Shown here one piece after another: positions 37,003 through 45,657 of a stretch of 64,000 nt of DNA; position 1 is the first letter of the stretch; every line of letters begins with the position of its first letter. Made by a program: the position numbers and the translations under genes. Origin of the DNA: Deltaproteobacteria bacterium (GTDB lineage Bacteria > Desulfobacterota > WTBG01 > CAIYCZ01 > CAIRTM01); NCBI GenBank assembly GCA_024276465.1, contig JAJRXD010000034.1:1-64000 (forward strand), in the 5' to 3' direction. The notes under the pieces were generated by a model. It had not been told where the DNA came from and made no database searches. It saw only the letters and a program-made list of their open reading frames with translations.

Positions 37003-39891
37003 CTATAGAAACGGAACAAGCATAAATACAGTCACATTTCTTTTTCCGCCATTTGACGTAATAGGGATTTTGGCCATGTAAATACCGGAGTTAAGCCCCT
37101 CTCTTGTAATGTTGACAAAGATATCATCATCCTCGGTGGTGGTTTCACCGGCTTCAGGTGATATGGAGGTGATCCATCCATCCCCATTAGTATAATCAAT
37201 TGTTCCGACCTCCCAGGTTAAAGTTCCGGACTCACCGTTAGTAATGATAATCTTGCCTTCGTCAACATCTTTATTCAGGAATAAAAGCAGAGAAGGATTG
37301 ACATTCAGAACAGGTCCTTCATCAACCAGCATGATTACAGTAATTGTTTTATTCCCCCCGTTTGATTTTATCGGCAGGGTTGCGCTGTAAAGGCCTGTTC
37401 CAACACTTTCCTTGTTGACAGCTACAGTGACAGTTGCAGTTTCTGTAGTGTACCCGGAAGACGGGCTGACAGTAATCCAGTCTTTTCCCTTGTGATACAC
37501 AGGGGCCTCAATTTCCCAGGTAAGGGTTCCTGTGGATGTATTGGTTATGTTGAAAGTCCGCTCTGTAGCAGCCCTGTTCAAAAACATCATAACCTGGCTG
37601 CTTATTCTTATGGCCGGGGTTTCGGTTCTTGAAACTTCCATGCTTACATCAAGGTCAAGGGTCCCGGCATTTGATGTGACCGGCAACCGCGCACTGTAGC
37701 TGTCTGGTTCAAGCCCTTTTCTGTTCACCGTTACTGTAACGCTCTCAGGGGAGTCCTCCACTGACCCGGCTTTGGGAACAACGGAGAAAATCCATCCGCT
37801 GCCCTTGTCATATTCGGTTTCATTGTCGCTCACATTCCAGGTAAGCGTCCCTGTGCCTGTGTTTGAAATTGCAACCTTCAGGGCAGTTTCATTGTCCATA
37901 AAATCAAGGGTGGCGGGGCTCACATTAAGTATCGGGTCTCCGGCAGTGCTGGTTGTTGTGGAACCGGAAGAATCAGTGCTTGTTGTGGTTGATGATGATG
38001 TGGTGCTTGTGCCTGTCACTGATGTTGTGGTCGAGCTGGAAGTGGAAGAAGAGTTGCTACTGCTGCTTTTGGTTGAAGTTGTCGATGATGAGCCAGAAGT
38101 GGTTGTTGTTGTTGAGCTGCCGCTTCCTCCTGTTCCCACAAGGGCAAAGAAGGTCTGTGTGACACGGCTGTTCATTGTTGTGCTGGTAATATAGCTTATG
38201 CTTGTGGGTGTTACATAGGAAACTGCTGTATCGGTAATATATGCTGTAACAGCAGGCCCGAATGTATGTGTAATATAGTAGGTGGCTGTTGGGAATGAAA
38301 TGCTCCTGCTTAAGATGTTGCGCGCTGAGGTTGTGGTAATAGCATAACTTGCGAATTTAACCCATGATGACCCGTTATACCAGTACAGAGGATTTGACGA
38401 GTCAAGGGTTGAGCCTGAAGGGGAATAAAATGTTGCTGTTATTGCCCCGATGTTTTCAGTGCCTGACTGCAGGCCAAGACTGTAATAGGATATTGCGCTG
38501 CTAAGGCTGGTGCCTGTCGGGTTTCCTGTATACCTGGTTGGAATAAGGGTTGCAGCAGTCCCTTCGGTTTTGATTTTCAATGACATGTGGCTGTTCAGAA
38601 TCTGTGTGCCTGTTATTGTCTGTACAGCTGTTGTTGCATCCAAATCATATAGCGTCCCTCCTGAAACTTTTGCGCGTGACCATGGATGATAGCCTGCATG
38701 GTTGGACAGATCAGCGATAGAAGCGGATCCGGAATCGCTTTCATAATCCCTTGGGCCTGTTGTTGCACCCCACCAGTTGCCTGTGGCCGTAATGTCTGTC
38801 GTGAAGTAGGTGGAGGATACAAAGCCGATGACCGGATAAAAGGGATTCCCGGTATCGTCCTGCAGAAAGTTGTTAAAATGCAGCGCAAAATTTGTTTCCC
38901 AGTCATTTCCTGCATCGCTTTCCTCAACATTGTTGTCTATTACAAAGCCAAATTCCTTTGGTGCAGTGCCGGTGCTGTTGTTAAAAGTGTTATGTGTCAA
39001 TGTAATACCCTGTATGATGTTCAAAGCATCATCGGATGGTTCCTCAACAAGGATATAGCCATAAGTCTCAGACAAACGGGAATCAGCATCTGTTATGTCC
39101 CAGCTGTTACTGAAAGTGTTGTTTGAAAAATAGATATTTTTTATGGAATTGTTAAGCTGAAGGCTTGACATGGTGTTTGTGATTTCACTGTCTTCAATTC
39201 CAACATTGTTTACAGATCCTCCATCCCCGTTGTCTCCAACAAAAAACCACTGGCTGGTATTTGTTGTCTGGCCGGTAAACTTGCAGTAGCTGATCGAGAG
39301 ATTGCTGCCGGTGGATCCATAGTCAACAGCCACGCCTTTATCCACTGCATTCAGTTCGCTTGTGCCCATGTCAAAACTGCAGTAAGACAAAGTGACATAA
39401 TTGACAGTGGGGGTAACACTGGTTCCGATTGCAGTGCAGGTAATTGCACTTTGCGCCTGGCCAATGAAGTTGAAGCCCACTATTTGAGTGTTGTCCTTTG
39501 CAATCAGGGCCAGATTCCTGTAGTGCGGAAGGTCCGATCCGTTATACATGATTTTAGGTGCTGTGCTTGAAGCTCCTGCGGTTCCATCTGTCCAGGCAGG
39601 CTGTCCGCTGCTTGTCAGGCCAACAAGTGTTATTGCCCGGGTAACCGTAACCGCTATGGGGCTGTAATAAGCAAGGGCCCCAAAAGTATCAGCTACAGGT
39701 TTAACATAAATAGTATCATATTGGGCGGGGTCGGTTATTGCAGCCTGAATGGAGCAGGTTGGGATTGTTGAGATTTGCGAACAACCGACAATTTTCTCAA
39801 CAGTAATACTGCCCCCCCCCCATGCTGTTGTCCCAAATGCTGCGATTATGAAAAGCGACAGGATCAGAGAAGATAATTTTTGTCTATTCAT
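37003..39891 (-). CDS. Secreted parallel beta-helix protein with Ser/Thr linker and three BACON-like domains
   Basis: Signal peptide (MNRQKLSSLILSLFIIAAFG) followed by a right-handed parallel beta-helix of about 350 residues (repeated ITLTHNTF, IYFSNNTF, VTLSYCSF and a NWWGATTGP turn). A middle beta segment, a Ser/Thr-only linker of about 75 residues and three tandem BACON-like Ig domains follow; each has TGTLTW or SGTLTW, WI...P and a GLxxGxY/ARLPVTSNxG-type ending. The last domain type is shared with the protein at 28816. Nothing catalytic is obvious; a surface adhesin or polysaccharide-binding role is plausible. A short run of C (39818-39827) lies within the coding start. Confidence 0.72.
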   Translation of the reverse strand: MNRQKLSSLILSLFIIAAFGTTAWGGGSITVEKIVGCSQISTIPTCSIQAAITDPAQYDTIYVKPVADTFGALAYYSPIAVTVTRAITLVGLTSSGQPAWTDGTAGASSTAPKIMYNGSDLPHYRNLALIAKDNTQIVGFNFIGQAQSAITCTAIGTSVTPTVNYVTLSYCSFDMGTSELNAVDKGVAVDYGSTGSNLSISYCKFTGQTTNTSQWFFVGDNGDGGSVNNVGIEDSEITNTMSSLQLNNSIKNIYFSNNTFSNSWDITDADSRLSETYGYILVEEPSDDALNIIQGITLTHNTFNNSTGTAPKEFGFVIDNNVEESDAGNDWETNFALHFNNFLQDDTGNPFYPVIGFVSSTYFTTDITATGNWWGATTGPRDYESDSGSASIADLSNHAGYHPWSRAKVSGGTLYDLDATTAVQTITGTQILNSHMSLKIKTEGTAATLIPTRYTGNPTGTSLSSAISYYSLGLQSGTENIGAITATFYSPSGSTLDSSNPLYWYNGSSWVKFASYAITTTSARNILSRSISFPTATYYITHTFGPAVTAYITDTAVSYVTPTSISYITSTTMNSRVTQTFFALVGTGGSGSSTTTTTSGSSSTTSTKSSSSNSSSTSSSTTTSVTGTSTTSSSTTTSTDSSGSTTTSTAGDPILNVSPATLDFMDNETALKVAISNTGTGTLTWNVSDNETEYDKGSGWIFSVVPKAGSVEDSPESVTVTVNRKGLEPDSYSARLPVTSNAGTLDLDVSMEVSRTETPAIRISSQVMMFLNRAATERTFNITNTSTGTLTWEIEAPVYHKGKDWITVSPSSGYTTETATVTVAVNKESVGTGLYSATLPIKSNGGNKTITVIMLVDEGPVLNVNPSLLLFLNKDVDEGKIIITNGESGTLTWEVGTIDYTNGDGWITSISPEAGETTTEDDDIFVNITREGLNSGIYMAKIPITSNGGKRNVTVFMLVPFL

Positions 39892-40333
39892 TGTTTTTAT
39901 TTCCTTTCCAAAAACAAGTGTTCAAACCATAGGTCTGTTAATGTTTCATAAAACTTAACAAAATATAACAGCCTGTCAATAAAAATATTACTTTTTTTAA
40001 GTGATAATCCCACAAAAATGAATCCCGGCTCAGAGGTCGGGATGAGGGATTTTAATCAGTTGGGTTTCCATAACGAAAGATTTCCCGCTGTTGCCCGAAA
40101 TGACATAAAACAACATTACAACACAGTCCGGGCATGAGAAATCCTTGTTTTGCGTTAAGCATACAACAAATATATTTATGTTTTTTCTACCAGGTGACGA
40201 AGAGAAAACTTGTAAAATCCAAGATGTTTTTTCTTGCTTATTTTTTTCTTTTCTTGTATTGCTTTTCAAAAGAAAGAAGATAAAAGTGATTGTTATCCTG
40301 TTTCAGGCATAAAATTCAGGAGGTATTACACAC
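39892..40333. other. Divergent intergenic region between the beta-helix gene and the ATPase operon
   Basis: An A/T-rich region of 442 bases that must hold the promoters for both divergent units. The only clear structure is ATCCCG (40022-40027) with CGGGAT (40038-40043). AGGAGG at 40318-40323 is the ribosome-binding site of the first ATPase gene. I see no convincing gene or consensus promoter. Confidence 0.6.
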
Positions 40334-40648
40334 ATGATAGATTCTCTTAAGAGAATAAAAGAGGCTGAAAAAAAGGCAGTCCAGCAGATTGAAAAAGCAG
40401 AAAAAGAGTCCCAGACCATGGTCAGCAAGGCACATGCTGAGGCTGAGGAATTAATCATAAAAGCCGCTGAAAGCGCCCAAAAAAAAGTTGCTGAAATGTT
40501 GGAAAAGGCATGTACAGAAGCACATGCTGAGGCTGAAAAGATTGTACAGGAGGGATTGGAAAGTTCCAGGGCAGTAAAGAACAATGCTGAATCCAGAATA
40601 GGCTCTGCTGCAAAGATTATTGTCAGCCGTATTACAGGAGAATCCTGA
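40334..40648 (+). CDS. atpH: V/A-type ATPase peripheral-stalk subunit H (G)
   Basis: A 104-residue highly charged, Ala/Glu/Lys-rich coiled coil (EKKAVQQIEKAEKESQTMVSKAHAEAEELI...), as expected of the H/G subunit that pairs with E in the peripheral stalk. It is the first gene of the operon and abuts the I-subunit start with no spacing (TGA-ATG). Sequence is low-complexity, so the call rests on composition and position. Confidence 0.78.
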   Translation: MIDSLKRIKEAEKKAVQQIEKAEKESQTMVSKAHAEAEELIIKAAESAQKKVAEMLEKACTEAHAEAEKIVQEGLESSRAVKNNAESRIGSAAKIIVSRITGES

Positions 40649-42604
40649 ATGTTTTTCCCTGAGCGAATGCAGAGAATCAGATTTTTAGTACACGGGTCCG
40701 TGAAGGAAAAGGTTGTTAAAAAACTTCATGAGCTGGGAGCTGTGCAGGTAACAGACTACAGGCAAAACCTGTCAAAGAAGGAGTGGGGCGAACTTCTTGA
40801 AGCTCATCCTGTGTCGCCTGATGCAAGAAAAATAACGACCCAGTTGATGTCGGTTGCCAGGCTTCTTGATGTTTTTTCCATGGTAGACCCGGAGGAAGAG
40901 GAAGGGTTTTTTAAGCAGATGTTTTCCCCTTCTCCGCCTGAAAAGATTCCTGTAGAGGATACATCAGGGGAAAAGCTGTTTGAAGAGGTTTCATCTGTTG
41001 TGTCCTCAGTTGAGTCAGAGGTTTCGGACCCCCTTGATGGGCTTGAGAGAATGGGTGCGGAAAAATCCGATCTTGCAGCACAAAAAGAGGCTTTTGAAAG
41101 AATCAAATCCATAGACATACCCCTTAATGCTCTTGGAGAGGGTTCTTTTGTCAATGCAATTTTCGGAATTGCTCCCAAAAAGGACTTCAGACCACTGATG
41201 GATGAAATTGAAAAGGCGGCAAACAGCACTTTTTTCTTTTCCGAATCAGGCATTTCAGAATCAGAGACAGGCCTTCTTGTAGTATGCCTTGTGTCAGATG
41301 CTGATGAGGTTTCAGCATGCCTGAGAAAGTGGGATGTCGAAAGGATAAATCCGGGTGCTTTCAAAGGTACGCCATCTGAGTCAATATCTGAAATAGATAA
41401 AAAACTGGCAGTTATTGATCTGGAGCAGAATAAATGCAGGGATAAAATCAGCACTGCGGCAGGGCAATGGCGCAAGAAGCTCAAAGCTTTAAGGGAGCTG
41501 CTTGTAATAGAAAGAGAGCGTGCCGAGGTGCATTCAAGTTTTGCAAAAACCGGGACAGTCACTGCAATTGAGGGCTGGGTAACGAAAAAGCAATCAGCGA
41601 AAATTGAGCAGGAAACAGAAAGCTGCTGTGACGGTCTTGCGGCTGTAAAAGTAACCGAGCCGGACGCGCCTGCAGAAAAGCTTCCTGTGAAGCTTGACAA
41701 TCCTGGCATTTTGAAGCACTTTGAACTTCTGGTCAAGCTGTATGCCTCGCCAAAATATGATGAAATAGATCCGACAGTCCTTATTTTTCCCTCATTCCTT
41801 TTTTTCTTCGGACTTATGATAACTGATGCCATGTATGGTTTTATGACCCTGCTTCTTGGCATTTTTATTCTTCGGGGTGGGGGCAGGTATTATTCCCTCC
41901 ATAGAAGTGCCGGAATTCTGCTCAGCCTTGGCGGGGCTTCAACCGTGGTTCTTGGTGCGCTGACAGGAGGGTGGTTCGGCAACCTGGCAACTGACTACCT
42001 TGGCATGAAATTTTTGAACAGCCTGATTGTGATAAACCCAATGGTTGATGTTTCCCTGTTCCTGCTTTTTGCAATAGGGGTCGGCCTGTTGCACCTGAAC
42101 CTTGGTATAGTTGTGGGAATAATAAAAAATATCAGGAATAGTGATGTTTCCGGAGCACTGAAACATGTCTGGATTTTCTTTCTGGAAATTTCCCTTGCTT
42201 TTTATTATTTTGGCGTCACAATCCCTGCGTTGATTTTTGCAGTGCCTGCCCTGCTCCTGCTTCTGTATGCTGAAAAGGGTATGGCACTTTTTGGTGTGAC
42301 AGGACTTCTTGGTGACAGCCTGTCATATGCAAGACTTATGGCTTTAGGGCTTGTAAGCTTCGGGCTTGCTGTTGCAATAAATGCTTTGGCAAAAATGGTG
42401 TTTGGCATAAGCTATGTGGGGTGGCTTATTGCGATTCTTATTCTCATCGGCGGGCACCTTTTCAGCTTTGTTCTTAACCTGATGGGAGCATTTGCTCACG
42501 GGATAAGGCTTCACTTTGTTGAATTTTTTGGAAAATTCTACAGTGGCGGTGGGGATGAATTTGACACGTTCAGGATAAAACGCAAAATAACGGAAATCAA
42601 GTGA
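40649..42604 (+). CDS. atpI: V/A-type ATPase membrane subunit I (a)
   Basis: A 651-residue protein with a cytoplasmic N-terminal half and a C-terminal membrane half of about seven to eight helices. Typical features: MQRIRFLVHGSVKEKVVKKLHELGAVQVTDY at the start, ...YDEIDPTVLIFPSFLFFFGLMITDAMYGFMTLL at the first helices, and GDSLSYARLMALGLVSFGLAVAINALA containing the Arg that faces the rotor ring. It forms the ion half-channels with subunit K. Confidence 0.92.
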   Translation: MFFPERMQRIRFLVHGSVKEKVVKKLHELGAVQVTDYRQNLSKKEWGELLEAHPVSPDARKITTQLMSVARLLDVFSMVDPEEEEGFFKQMFSPSPPEKIPVEDTSGEKLFEEVSSVVSSVESEVSDPLDGLERMGAEKSDLAAQKEAFERIKSIDIPLNALGEGSFVNAIFGIAPKKDFRPLMDEIEKAANSTFFFSESGISESETGLLVVCLVSDADEVSACLRKWDVERINPGAFKGTPSESISEIDKKLAVIDLEQNKCRDKISTAAGQWRKKLKALRELLVIERERAEVHSSFAKTGTVTAIEGWVTKKQSAKIEQETESCCDGLAAVKVTEPDAPAEKLPVKLDNPGILKHFELLVKLYASPKYDEIDPTVLIFPSFLFFFGLMITDAMYGFMTLLLGIFILRGGGRYYSLHRSAGILLSLGGASTVVLGALTGGWFGNLATDYLGMKFLNSLIVINPMVDVSLFLLFAIGVGLLHLNLGIVVGIIKNIRNSDVSGALKHVWIFFLEISLAFYYFGVTIPALIFAVPALLLLLYAEKGMALFGVTGLLGDSLSYARLMALGLVSFGLAVAINALAKMVFGISYVGWLIAILILIGGHLFSFVLNLMGAFAHGIRLHFVEFFGKFYSGGGDEFDTFRIKRKITEIK

Positions 42605-42664
42605 CTAAAGTGAGCTAAAGGTCAATTCAATTTATTTATATATATATAGGGAGGTATGACAAAT

Positions 42665-43153
42665 ATGGAAACTATTCATTTTACGTTAGGTCTGGGGCTG
42701 GCAGCTTTAGGAGCAGGACTTGCCATGGGTATTGCAGCAATAGGCTCAGGAATAGGTGTTGGCATTGCAGGGGCAGCAGGAGCAGGTGTTATTGCTGAAG
42801 ACCCTAAGAAGTTCGGCCCTGTTCTCATCCTTCAGGCATTTCCCCAGACCCAGGGTATTTACGGGTTTGTTACTGCTGTTCTTATTCTCATGGGAGTTGG
42901 GTTGTTAGGCGGAGAGGTTAAGCCTATTTCCATGGAACTGGGACTTGTCTGTCTTGGAGCAGGACTCTCATCAGCGTTAGGCGGAATAACTGCTATTGGA
43001 CAGGGAATCACGGCAGGAGCAGCCATGGGATCTGTTGCAAAAAAACCGGAAACTCTGGGCCAGAATATGGTGCTGTCCGTTATGTCTGAAACCTTTGCTG
43101 TTTTTGCACTTCTGATTGCTATCCTGATCCTGGTTGGCGCAAAAATAATGTAA
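42665..43153 (+). CDS. atpK: V/A-type ATPase rotor-ring subunit K with Na+-ligand pattern
   Basis: Start ATG 42665 is favoured because GGGAGG (42649-42654) is 10 nt upstream; an ATG at 42656 is too close. Four helices form two duplicated hairpins. Numbered from this start, T62 and Q63 (PQTQGIYGF), Q113 (IGQGITAG) and E142 (MSETFAVF) correspond to the Na+ ligands T64, Q65, Q110 and E139 of Enterococcus hirae NtpK. The first hairpin lacks a carboxylate (Gln in its place), as in other NtpK-type rings with one ion site per subunit. A Na+-coupled motor is therefore likely. Confidence 0.88.
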   Translation: METIHFTLGLGLAALGAGLAMGIAAIGSGIGVGIAGAAGAGVIAEDPKKFGPVLILQAFPQTQGIYGFVTAVLILMGVGLLGGEVKPISMELGLVCLGAGLSSALGGITAIGQGITAGAAMGSVAKKPETLGQNMVLSVMSETFAVFALLIAILILVGAKIM

Positions 43154-43263
43154 GAAAGCGAACTAAAGTTAAAGAATAAGAACAGGCACAAAAAAATGAA
43201 AAAGAGGGGTAGGAGCGCATTCATGCGCGAGAGCATTGAGACACAGAGCCTCTCAAAGGAAAT

Positions 43264-43397
43264 GTCAAATGACAAAGTCCAAAATTCAAAAAATATCAAA
43301 TCACAAAAGAACAAAGCCACTAAATTTTTTACAGGTTTTGCATTATTGTTTTTGAACTTCATGTGGCATTTGGAATTTTGCATTTTGATTTTTTGAC
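43264..43397. repeat. A/T-rich imperfect palindrome in the K-E spacer of the ATPase operon
   Basis: The 292-nt gap between atpK and atpE holds an A/T-rich imperfect inverted repeat bounded by GTCAAA (43264-43269) and TTTGAC (43392-43397), with internal CAAAATTC and GAATTTTG. Similar 'CAAATGACAAA' spacer repeats are common in related genomes (from memory). A 66-codon ORF across it looks like a by-product. Confidence 0.5.
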
Positions 43398-43445
43398 AAA
43401 AGCGTAATCTGATACCAGAAACCCGAGCAAGAAAGGATACAGCGC

Positions 43446-44096
43446 ATGTCATTGGATGGAGTTCAGAAAATAATTGGAGAAATTGAAAAAAGCACTGAAA
43501 AGAAGATTTCTGCAATTCTGTCAGAAGCCAGACAAAAGGCTGATGCAATATTAAATGAAGCCAGACAAAAGGCTGCTGAGCAGGAGAGTTCCATTGTGAC
43601 CCGGGGTGAGCAGGATGCGCGTCGTGAATCCCAGCGTATTCTGGCAGAAGCCAGGATAAAGGCCAAGAGGGAAAAGGTAAATGCCCGGGAAGAGATGGTT
43701 CAAAAATCTTTTAACAGTGCACTGGATACCTTGAACCAGATGGCAAAGGAACGCAGTGTTAAGGGAATTCAATATGCAGATGTGCTTATAAGACTTATAA
43801 AGGAGTCTGCTGTTGCATCAGGTGCCGGGTCCCTTGAGGTTCTTTTGACCAGCCGTGACAGGGATCTTGTTTCGCATGACATTCTTCAGGGTATTTCCCG
43901 GGACCTGGAGTCAGGGTCTGGATCCAGAATAGATTTGCGAATGTCCGAAGATTTGCTTTCAGGCATTGGCGGAGTTGTTGTCCGGGGGGTTGAAGGGAAA
44001 GTACGGGTGGATAATACCTTTGAGGCACGGATTGAACGTTTCAGGGAAACTGTAAGAACACAGGTGGCAAAGGAACTTTTCGGGCAGGAGTTATAG
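43446..44096 (+). CDS. atpE: V/A-type ATPase peripheral-stalk subunit E
   Basis: A 216-residue protein with a long N-terminal coiled coil (KIIGEIEKSTEKKISAILSEARQKADAILNEARQKAAEQE, containing a near-duplicated ARQKA unit) and a C-terminal globular domain (GGVVVRGVEGKVRVDNTFEARIERFRETVRTQVAKELF) characteristic of subunit E. It dimerises with H to form the stator stalk. Confidence 0.9.
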   Translation: MSLDGVQKIIGEIEKSTEKKISAILSEARQKADAILNEARQKAAEQESSIVTRGEQDARRESQRILAEARIKAKREKVNAREEMVQKSFNSALDTLNQMAKERSVKGIQYADVLIRLIKESAVASGAGSLEVLLTSRDRDLVSHDILQGISRDLESGSGSRIDLRMSEDLLSGIGGVVVRGVEGKVRVDNTFEARIERFRETVRTQVAKELFGQEL

Positions 44097-44099
44097 AGA

Positions 44100-45221
44100 A
44101 TGGACAGCAAATTTTTTCTCATCCTTTTATTGCTGGTTCTTGGATTTTTACTTCCTTTCCTGATCTTTCTTATCCGCAATCTGAAAAATATCCTTCCGTA
44201 CCTTTATATTAACGCACGTATCAGCGCTAAAGAGGCAAGGCTTTTAAAGCCCGAAACACTGGATGAAATGGTAAATACCGGCTCTGTTGCTGAAATTGCT
44301 TCAATACTTGAAAACTCGGAATATGCTTTTGCCATGCAGGGGCTGGTGCTTGAGAATTCCGAATCGATTGAAGAGTTGCTTACCCGCCAGACAGCTGATA
44401 CTTACAGTGAAATAGCGAAAATGCTACCCGGAAACATTGAAAAAGTGTTCAGCTTTCTGCTGCAGCAGTGGGATGTGATGAATTTAAAAACCATAATACG
44501 CGGGGTCAGGAAGGGCATTCCTGCAGAGGAGATAAACGAAAAAATGATATCGTTCGGCCAGATGGACGAAGAGACTTTAAAGAAAATGGCAGAATCATCC
44601 TCTGTTGAGGACCTGCTGCCGCTGTTTGAAGGGACATGCTTTGCGCAGTTAGCTGACATGCTTCCTTCCTATGAACAGGAAAAAAGCCTGCTGCCCCTGG
44701 AGTTTCTGCTTGACAAAATACTGTTAGAGGAAATGTGGCGCCACGTAACATCGGACAGGGAACTTCTTGCACTGCATCCGGGCCTTGCTGCAAGGATTGA
44801 TGCAGTAAATCTTAAAATAATTTTCAGGGCAAAAAGGGATCATCTGCTTTTCAGCGACATAGAAAAATATCTTATTTCCGGAGGAGAACTGCCGGAGGCA
44901 ATCTGCAGTGTGTTTGATGAGGTGGACGATGTTGGAGCACTGATTACAGAGCTTGAAGGAACTGTTTTTTATAAAGCTCTTATGGATGCTCTGCCTGAGC
45001 ATGAAAAGGATGGCTCGCTCTTTCACCTTGAAAAATTTTTAGAGGAAACCGCCCTTTCTATCGGCAGGCAGACATCTGTAAAACAGCCATACGGGATTGC
45101 TCCTGTTTTAGGGTATCTGTCCCGGAAGGATATGGAGGTAAGAAATATCAGGGCCATTTCCAGAGCAAAGGAAGCAGGAATGCCCCCGGAAAAAATAAGG
45201 GAATTTGTTTTAGGAATTTGA
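44100..45221 (+). CDS. atpC: V/A-type ATPase central-rotor subunit C (d)
   Basis: A 373-residue protein with a single hydrophobic N-terminal helix (FFLILLLLVLGFLLPFLIFLI) not expected in most C subunits. The typical C/d-type helical repeats follow (INARISAKEARLLKPETLDEMV, WDVMNLKTIIRGVRKGIP, IDAVNLKIIFRAKRDH, MEVRNIRAISRAKEAGMPPEKIREFVLG). It couples the central shaft to the K ring. The gene begins 3 nt after atpE. The added N-terminal membrane helix is worth checking. Confidence 0.87.
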   Translation: MDSKFFLILLLLVLGFLLPFLIFLIRNLKNILPYLYINARISAKEARLLKPETLDEMVNTGSVAEIASILENSEYAFAMQGLVLENSESIEELLTRQTADTYSEIAKMLPGNIEKVFSFLLQQWDVMNLKTIIRGVRKGIPAEEINEKMISFGQMDEETLKKMAESSSVEDLLPLFEGTCFAQLADMLPSYEQEKSLLPLEFLLDKILLEEMWRHVTSDRELLALHPGLAARIDAVNLKIIFRAKRDHLLFSDIEKYLISGGELPEAICSVFDEVDDVGALITELEGTVFYKALMDALPEHEKDGSLFHLEKFLEETALSIGRQTSVKQPYGIAPVLGYLSRKDMEVRNIRAISRAKEAGMPPEKIREFVLGI

Positions 45222-45224
45222 TTT

Positions 45225-45533
45225 ATGGAAATTGTTGTTATCGGTGATCAGCATACAGTTACAGGTTTCAGGCTGGCAGGTATTAAAAAAACCTATGGTA
45301 CAGAAGATGGAAAAGAGAACCTGAAAAAAATCCTGTCGGATGAAGCAGTGGGTGTTTTGATCCTGACAGAGAGGTTTGCAGATGATAACCGCGGAACCGT
45401 GGAAGACCACAGGTCCTCAAAAAAGATGACCCCTATAATAGTTGAAGTCCCTGATGTTTCCGGCCCTGTTGACAGGGCCGTTGATCCTATCAGGGAGCTT
45501 ATAAAAAGAGCCATTGGTGCGGATGTAAAGTAG
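45225..45533 (+). CDS. atpF: V/A-type ATPase subunit F
   Basis: A 102-residue protein beginning [25 protein letters not shown] with [13 protein letters not shown] and [12 protein letters not shown]. This is the Rossmann-like F subunit of the central shaft. It is 3 nt after atpC. 124 nt separate it from the A-subunit start. Confidence 0.92.
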   Translation: MEIVVIGDQHTVTGFRLAGIKKTYGTEDGKENLKKILSDEAVGVLILTERFADDNRGTVEDHRSSKKMTPIIVEVPDVSGPVDRAVDPIRELIKRAIGADVK

Positions 45534-45657
45534 CACCCGCACGAAAAACCATGTTCAGGCAAAATATGATGAGCTGAGAAGTCCAGCAGTTGTTTTGTAC
45601 AACAGCTTAAAAGCCAGTAGCATAGCAGCTAATTTTTTTATGGGGAGGGATGTGACA

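Noticed and set aside
37772-38194. 140-residue ORF opposite the beta-helix gene
   Set aside because: Val/Glu-rich mirror of the Ser/Thr linker codons; the minus-strand gene fully explains it.
40804-41862. 352-residue ORF on the minus strand opposite atpI
   Set aside because: Long but Ser-rich and featureless, lying inside the clearly conserved ATPase I subunit.
43196-43396. 66-residue ORF between atpK and atpE
   Set aside because: It is a translation of an A/T-rich imperfect palindrome with Lys/Asn/Phe-skewed composition; no SD and no credible protein features.
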